The notes below the pieces were generated by a model. It was not told where the DNA came from. It was given only the letters and a program-made list of their open reading frames with translations, and searched no databases. A program made the translations under genes and the position numbers. Positions 58,089 through 64,000 of a DNA stretch of 64,000 nucleotides are shown here, piece by piece (position 1 is the stretch's first letter; every line of letters begins with the position of its first letter). Source of the stretch: Odiellus spinosus (lineage: Eukaryota > Arthropoda > Arachnida > Opiliones > Phalangiidae); NCBI GenBank assembly GCA_963920705.1, contig OY987226.1, positions 5,706,501-5,770,500 of the forward strand, read 5' to 3'.

Positions 58089-59743
58089 ATGGCGGTTGAG
58101 CAATGTTCGGTCTTAAACTTAGAAAATGCCCGAAAACGAAGGATTTTACAAACCAAAAGAGAAAAAACTAAAGTGTACCTTTTAGATGCTAATGAGGAAT
58201 GGCATATGGAAAAAGCTAAGTGGGTTAATGTAAATCTTGGCATAAAGAATAAGTATCTTAGGGTTTTTGCCAAGGCCCAAACTGTAAGATTGGACAAAGA
58301 TGGTGCTCCTGCTGCTGTGGATATTTTCGCCAAGTTGGCAAAAAGGAAGGCTAAAGAGCCGAAATTATGGCAAAATATAAATTCTATTCCCAAAATTAAC
58401 TCCTATTTCGCGCAGCACTTATTAGAGCTCCATGAAAGGTATTGCATGGAATGCTATTCTAATGAAGGTATGTACTTGTATATGCTTTAAAAAACTTGCT
58501 GTAAATGAATCATTTGTAAATGTATCGTTGACGTCATAGAAATCTGATGCGGCAGGTATTGTACATTAACGCCTAGAAATTCTCTATCTTTATTCCAGGA
58601 GTCGTTGGGCACGAATCTACCGCTACCAAAAGTACAGGTAACGTATAATTTATTTGCCAGTTCGTCCATTAAGGAATCATCCGAGCGATGTAACATGTTG
58701 ACGTCATCTGAAAAGATGATGCTGCAGGTATTGTATATTAACGCCTACTCTATCTTTATTCCAGGAGTCATTGAGCACAAATCAAATTCTACCGCTGCCA
58801 ACAGTACAGGTAACGTTTACTTTAATAGCCAAAAACTTTCTATTTGCCAGTTCGGTTCGTCCATTAAGGAATCATCCGAGCGATGTATATACATAGTTTT
58901 CACTAAAGGGGGTAAGTGCCGTTCCCCCGTGTTGCCAACCACTTGTGAGTGCAGAGGGAAAGGCTAGCAGTGCAGTTTTGAAACTGATCTGTTCTGAACT
59001 GCACTCACAAGCTTCTGGCAACCTGGCAATGAAAGCAAAGCTGGGTAAGAGGGGTGGAATTTTATTTTGCCCCTTTACTGAAAACTATGTATTGGTGACG
59101 TCATAAAAACAGGTATTGTATATTAACGCCTAGAAATTTTATCATTTTTCCAGGAGTCATAGAGCACGAACAGAAATCAACCACTGGTAGCAGCCCAGAA
59201 CTTTTTTCCTTTAGAGGAAATATTTTGGATGACAGTTTTGTGGAGGGAATTTTACCTCAAGAAGGCGATGAGGAACAAGATTCTCTGGATGTGCCCGTTC
59301 CATTTGTAAATTTAAATATCAATATTAAGAGTACAGATTAAAAAGATTCTGTCTCTGGAGCATTTTCCTAAATCGCGTTGCTGGCAGACTGTCCCCACTT
59401 CCCCTTTTTTAATCTATATACTCTTGATAATATCAGAAGTATATAATGTTTTTGTTTAAATAATTTTGTTAGGTTGACTCCAACCAACTTCCACTTTTGT
59501 CGACTCCAAAGAAAAGAGGAATGGTTTGTGACTTTAGTCCAAGTAGCTACATTGAAATGGTCACACCAAAGAGAAAGCGACTGATGACAAAGTAAAGCTT
59601 AATTTTATATTATATTTTATTGTTTTTAGAATTTTTAAAATTATTTTTAATTTCACATTAGCACCTCTGAAGACGCCACGTCTTGTTTTGATTCTCTCAA
59701 GGACAACTGTCAAATTCATAATGACGATGGTATAGTAGAATAA
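58089..59743 (+). CDS. Unrecognised basic protein with repeated mini-exons
   Basis: I do not recognise the family. The proposed exons are 58089-58467, 58599-58637, 58765-58809, 59154-59305, 59473-59591 and 59662-59743 (TAA), 271 aa. The start ATG has good context (aaaATGG). The first exon (126 residues) is Lys/Arg-rich (NARKRRILQTKREKTKVYL) and ends in HERYCMECYSNEG. Exons 2, 3 and 4 begin with duplicated sequence, VVGHESTATKST, VIEHKSNSTAANST and VIEHEQKSTTG, each entered in phase 1 after TATTCCAG or TTTCCAG. The C-terminus has two TPK motifs in basic surroundings (LSTPKKRG, VTPKRKRLM) that could be nuclear-localisation or kinase sites, and an acidic end. Without the 59305 splice the frame stops at 59341. 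A nuclear role is a guess. The THAP gene starts 75 bp downstream. Confidence 0.7.
58527..59165. repeat. Mini-exon-containing repeat, three copies
   Basis: Blocks starting TTGACGTCAT (58528), TTGACGTCAT (58698) and GTGACGTCAT (59095) each continue to GGTATTGTATATTAACGCCT and then an acceptor and the GAGTC start of an exon. The first two are about 170 bp apart. The third is separated by a MITE insertion. Each carries an intron end plus a coding mini-exon, so the repeat multiplied exons. Confidence 0.9.
58892..59089. mobile_element. MITE with TA target duplication inside the exon-repeat array
   Basis: The ends CATAGTTTTCACTAAAGGGG and (inverse) CATAGTTTTCAGTAAAGGGG are flanked by TA on each side, as for mariner-type elements. 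The neighbouring repeat copy at 58685-58700 shows the uninterrupted GCGATGTAACATG site. An internal pairing involves CTTGTGAGTGCAG and its inverse. It sits in an intron of the unknown gene. Confidence 0.9.
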
Positions 59744-59818
59744 TCGCGCTAGAAGCCAAGTTAGAAATTAATAATTTTCGTTTAATTTTTTTAATCCCTA
59801 CTGAATTATTGATGAATA

Positions 59819-61292
59819 ATGGTTAAAGGAAAACGTTGCGTGTATTCACTATGCCCAAATAGTGCCGAAAACTGTGACAAGGATGTTTTTTTCCTTACTT
59901 TTCCAAGGCCTAAGAAAGATTTGCAAAAGTGTAAGAGATGGGTAGCTGCTTGTGGAAGATATGATTCAGATTTACTAAAAAGGCTAGAAAAATGCACATT
60001 ATTCATATGTTCCTTACATTTTGTGGGAGAAAGGGGACCAACGGATGATAATCCAGACCCTGTACCATTCAGAGAAACAACAGACACGCTAAAGCTGATG
60101 GTACTGTGATATTTATCATTGTTTATAAAGTGATTTTAAACAGGCATCTAACATGTTGGGGTTTATTACCTAACAGGGTATCAGATTCCACACAAATTTG
60201 GACTACACTTCTGATGTCGCTATTCAGGTAAGATTTATATTTGAATAAATTTCTAACAATTTTAATTTATTTATGATTACATTAACAGGGTAACAATTTC
60301 ACAGAATCACCAGCTGACAACACTAATACAAACTTATGTCAAACTCAATCAGTGATTAAAGAGGAAATTTCTATTATTTCTAGACCCCTCACATTCTACG
60401 CTTCTAATAGTGATGTAAGATTTATTATTTATATTAATTTCGCACAATTTAATTAAATTGTTTATGATAATAAAACAAAAAGGGCAACAGTATCACTGAA
60501 TCACCAGATAACTTAAGTCTCTCATCAAAAGAACAAGTGATTAAAGAGGAAATTTTTCCCACAAATACATTTCAAGATGAAATACTTGAAACCAATTCTA
60601 AGGGTACCCAAACCCAAGGTCAAGAAATCTTTACGCAACATGATTATGACTCTTTAAAAGTGGCTATAACTTCATCGCTAATCATTTTGCCGAATGAGTG
60701 GAGTTTTACGATAACAAACAGAAACGTGGTTCTTTTTAAAAGCAATCTTCGAACATCCGCAATAATAATTTCCTTAACGGTTTCGGAAGAGAGTTTAATA
60801 CCAGTATTAAGGATATATGGTCAATCTCTCCCTGAAAATCACCCGTTGCTTAAACTGCTCCCGGAGTTTACGCAAGTTGAAGCTATTCACTCTGCGATTA
60901 ATATATTTAAAAATTGGTTATTATGCGATGGAATAAGGGATGTGAAATTTAAAACACAGTTTGAAGAGAGAGATTTCAATAAAATAGACGGACATGTTTC
61001 TTTTTTTACTAATAACTTGCATTCTAAAACGTGCGATGTTATTTTGAGAAAAATTTTGCGAAAGAAATCGTTATGTCTTAAATGTTCTCAATTTAAAAGA
61101 AGACTCGATCAACAGATAAGGAAGAAACAACAATCCAAAGACAATAAGGAAAGAAGAAACTGCTATTTGTCACACGCTGATCTTCAATTAGAGTTAATTG
61201 AAATGAAACGTAAAAGTGAAAACTTGACAAAACAAGTTAAAAGATTGCTGAATAATTCCACGTATAAAGTGCTTGAACTTTCTGCGACGTAA
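59819..61292 (+). CDS. THAP-domain protein
   Basis: Exons 59819-60100, 60177-60227, 60289-60414 and 60483-61292 (TAA), all phase 0, 422 aa. The first exon is a THAP zinc-coordinating DNA-binding domain. Its C2CH ligands are Cys7, Cys12, Cys64 and His67 (spacing C-X4-C-X51-C-X2-H). It also has the invariant FPRP proline, Trp41 in KRWVAACGR and the terminal proline motif (DPVPF, 80-84). Exons 3 and 4 begin with duplicated sequence (GNNFTESPADN and GNSITESPDN, both ending VIKEEI). The C-terminal 269 residues hold a globular-looking part I cannot assign, a CLKC motif in a basic stretch and a final coiled-coil-like segment (LELIEMKRKSENLTKQVKRL). It is likely nuclear and DNA-binding. I see no transposase catalytic motif. 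Which numbered THAP it might match is not determinable. Confidence 0.88.
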
Positions 61293-61703
61293 TTTTATAA
61301 TTTGCCAAATAATAATGCTTCTAAGCCAAAATTTACAAACTCCTTGTAAAGCAATGGTAAAATTATTTAAAATAGGACAAAATATTCTCACGTGAAGCAT
61401 TAATACACTTCCGCCAACTTGTTTCTAAATTTTATTTAAATTTTTCAGCATTTTTTTACATAGTAATTAGTAGATTACGCTTAAGTGTTTTCTACGAAGG
61501 ATCGAGCACTACAGGATTTTTTAAATCGAAAGTGATTTTAAAATCAAATTCCTAATTTTGGAATTTTAAATGATTTTCAACAGATTTTTAGGTGATTAAG
61601 GGGTGTGTGATTTTTGGCAAGTGTCTGACCCCTCTGTTAACTTAATCACAGAACAGTAATTTATTTTTCGTTAAATTAAATTTTAAATAACATTTATTAG
61701 TCT
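61293..61703. other. Convergent 3' region between THAP gene and PTGES2
   Basis: About 410 bp, AT-rich. TTTATT at 61693-61698 and about 61661 reads AATAAA for the minus-strand PTGES2 transcript, the first being only a few bases past its stop. No canonical AATAAA was seen for the plus-strand THAP gene. Confidence 0.5.
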
Positions 61704-63341
61704 TTATAATTTGGACATTGGCTTGAAATTTTTGTAACTTTCAGCAACTTGATTATAACCGTCGTGGTTTTCAACTCTCTTGGCAACTGCGTTGTACCAA
61801 GATTTGATTTTGGTGTTTTCCATCATATCGTTAAAAGCTAGGCAGTCTTTCATTGAGTTTAATACACCAAATACAGCCTGAAAAAGTGTTTAACTGTAGA
61901 AATTTATCGGTACAAAATTTTGAAACCAGTTTGGAAAGGTCGAAATGGAAAATTTTGGGGTCAACCGTAAAGATCCTTTGTTAAAAAATTCAATTTCAAC
62001 ATTCAAAATAGTTTCGAAAACTCTAGTGTAAATTACCAAATCAGCTAAATTAGGATTGTCACCTCCCATGAAACGTTTCTTCTTGGGAATTGATCGCAGG
62101 AACGTATTAACACTGTCGTACAATGATTCTCTAACGTCATTTTTTAAATTATACCTGTTAACAAAATAGTTTTAGTTTATTTTTAAAACAAAAATATTAC
62201 TTTTAAAAACAATTACTTTGTTTTTAATCTTTTTCCTATTAGATACATGGCTATGGCACCCGTGTAGATGGCTAAAGATTGCTCAGGCTTTGTAAAAACT
62301 GTATCCCACTGTCCGGTTTTCGAGAAATGTTTGAAGGTTTGGAGAGACTCTTTAAACGTGCGGTATACATTAGGGGATATCATGTGAACTAACTCGTCAT
62401 CCACCCATCTACGCCATTTTCTTTCATTTCTAAAAATAAATTAGAAACTTAATTGAACTTTAACCTATAATCTAATACCTAAATAGTAAATACTAACTTC
62501 AAATCTTCTGGTGTACGATTTTTAGGCGGTCCATCGTCTCCAAACATTAAGAAATACTTCTGAGTGAATTCTGATATAATTTTTCCCTCTTGGTTTGCGT
62601 ATTCAGCTGGTCTGTAATACGAAACTAGAGTGTCTAGCTCTTTCAATGGATTGAGGACTTTTGATCCCATTACACTGATTATTACGGATGACTCTCTCAA
62701 AATTTCAAAACTATCTTTTCCATATTTCACCAAGAGAATAGGAACTTTCCTGTAATCACTCCATTTTATATCTTTTTTCGTCACCGGATGTACTTCTACT
62801 AGGTTGTAAGGTATGCCGTAGTAGTCCAGGAAAGATCTAACTTTGCAGCAGAAAGGGCAACTTTGATATTGGTAGAGAGTAACCTCGTACTCAAGCTCTT
62901 TAAAAGGACCATCCACCTGTTACGTAACAGGTTTAACCTTAGTTTCAAACTTACAATTTATGTTTTTATAGTTGTATGGTTTACCTTTCTCGTAGGTTTT
63001 ATTATATCTGGCAGTTTGATTCGATTTCTGCTTTCTAATTCATCGTAGACTAGATCTCTTGATAAAACTTCGTTCGGTTTTGAAAATTTTTGAGTATAAA
63101 CTTCATATCCTCCACCAACGATAGTACCTAAGCCCAATAGCAAGGCTACTTTGTGGTAACCCTTTTTCGTTGGTTTGAGATTACCGCCGCCCTGGGTTTG
63201 CACGAAACGATAATAATCATAAATATTGGGATTATTTTTGAATAATAATGGTCTTGATTTCGCTATAGGCGTGCATTTTTGACAAGCAAAACTTAAATTT
63301 TTAAGAAATCGGTAACTAGCAGACTTCATAATAATTGACAT
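61704..63341 (-). CDS. PTGES2: Membrane-associated prostaglandin E synthase 2
   Basis: PTGES2 is a Golgi/mitochondria-associated, glutathione S-transferase-fold protein credited with isomerising prostaglandin H2 to E2; when haem-bound it instead degrades PGH2. Five exons, 63341-62985, 62916-62498, 62429-62217, 62154-62037 and 61877-61704, give 426 aa (human 377). The N-terminus is basic and could target mitochondria, then a hydrophobic segment about residues 63-80 (VALLLGLGTIVGGG). The glutaredoxin-like part carries the catalytic CPFC at 139-142 (YQYQSCPFCCKVRSFLDYYG) and the cis-proline loop YRKVPILLV. The C-terminal helical domain has WVDDELVHMISPNVYRT, YTGAIAMYLIGKRLK, KRFMGGDNPNLADL and AVFGVLNS. 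All junctions restore the family sequence. A later in-frame ATG at 63329 is an alternative start. Confidence 0.95.
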
Positions 63342-64000
63342 TTTGGTGGACTTTCGGTATTGCGTAATCAAAAGCAACAGGGCTGGAAAAAGGCCGGTAG
63401 CTAGTAAAATTATTGTGTGTAAAATGACCAGGGCTGTACATTATATATATATATTTTTAGTATTCTGCTATACTTTATGTAGTGAGCCTCAGAGCTCAGA
63501 GACTCAGATTATATTTATTTGTAGTTAGTGCAATGTTTTAAAGTAGCTGAGTAAAGCCTGAGCATAGCTTTAAAGTTTCGGAAAGTTTGGCATCACGAAT
63601 GATTCCTTTTGAGTGTCACATGCTACTTTCTGACCAATGAAACGCTGAATTCATAATTCGGAGTGAGAATTTTAGTTCCTGTCTAAAAAAGTGCAGTGTA
63701 AAGAAACAGTGGGTAGTGCCCGTGGGTCGAAAGTGGATGGAAGTAGTGGGATATTTATTGACCAATCAGACGACGCATCCAAAACAAGGGCTTCGTTAAC
63801 GGCTTTTTGACCTCGCCCAGTTGTTTGTTTACCGTTTGTAATTGTTTATATTTACTTAATTTAAAAAAATTTAATAACAATTTTACAACGAATCCGACAT
63901 TTTGTAAAGTATTAAATTCGTTTTCGATAATGTATGTTGTCCTTGCACCACACATTTTATGAAAACCATTGAAACTTGAAAGGTATGTTTTTCATGTTTT
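63342..64000. other. PTGES2 upstream region
   Basis: Presumed PTGES2 promoter. Two CCAAT strings lie in GACCAAT contexts at about 63633 and 63760. A 66-codon minus-strand frame (63755-63955) starts MCGARTTYIIENEF but matches nothing I know and has no clear splice partner, so it is not called. The window ends here. Confidence 0.45.

Noticed and set aside
58605..58967. 120-codon plus-strand frame
   Set aside because: Runs through introns, both mini-exons in the wrong frame and the start of a MITE. The phase-1 mini-exon model explains the region better.
59819..61292. Possibility that the THAP gene is an active P-element or Kolobok transposase
   Set aside because: It has several short introns, is about 420 aa, shows no recognisable catalytic domain and no terminal inverted repeats flank it.
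62863..63048. 61-codon plus-strand frame over PTGES2
   Set aside because: Antisense to PTGES2 exons 1 and 2 and the intron between them. PTGES2 homology is decisive.

Overview
The window is animal nuclear DNA. Genes are split by canonical GT-AG introns, the background is AT-rich, and non-coding stretches are crowded with short inverted-repeat elements and tandem arrays. The gene content (stomatin, a fibrillar procollagen of the type V/XI kind, a THAP-domain protein, membrane-associated prostaglandin E synthase 2) fits an invertebrate metazoan. I cannot assign a phylum. There are no bacterial operons, phage genes or CRISPR arrays. Splice sites were read by eye from frame, phase and family alignment, so coordinates are proposals.

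Layout. (1) 2828-43826, plus strand: a stomatin-family gene. Six common exons (38962-43826) encode the hydrophobic hairpin and the SPFH/band 7 domain. Four candidate alternative first coding exons lie 15-36 kb upstream (2828, 10423, 17834, 23946). Each opens with its own ATG and ends in the same phase with a good donor, so the predicted isoforms differ only at the cytoplasmic N-terminus (291, 312, 340 and 383 aa). The large introns carry most of the mobile DNA. (2) 46273-55002, minus strand: a complete fibrillar procollagen in 52 coding exons with tiny introns. It has a signal peptide, TSPN/LamG-like domain, acidic linker, minor helix, an approximately 338-triplet major helix and a COLFI C-propeptide. 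It converges on the stomatin gene. (3) 58089-59743, plus strand: an unrecognised 271-aa protein with repeated mini-exons. Only 75 bp downstream, also on plus, follows a 422-aa THAP-domain protein (59819-61292) that also shows an internal exon duplication. (4) 61704-63341, minus strand: PTGES2, five exons, 426 aa, converging on the THAP gene.

The four recognised genes have no obvious shared pathway; this is an ordinary animal neighbourhood.

The non-coding DNA is the most distinctive part. Several element families end in TTAA followed by AAGGG or AAGTG, like the T2/Kolobok signature. Three separate families carry exact 7-bp target duplications. Others show a 10-bp duplication, TA duplications and nested insertions. 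Tandem arrays include about 38 copies of a 28-bp unit with higher-order structure, a 30-bp minisatellite, a T-rich array and a 261-bp tandem duplication.
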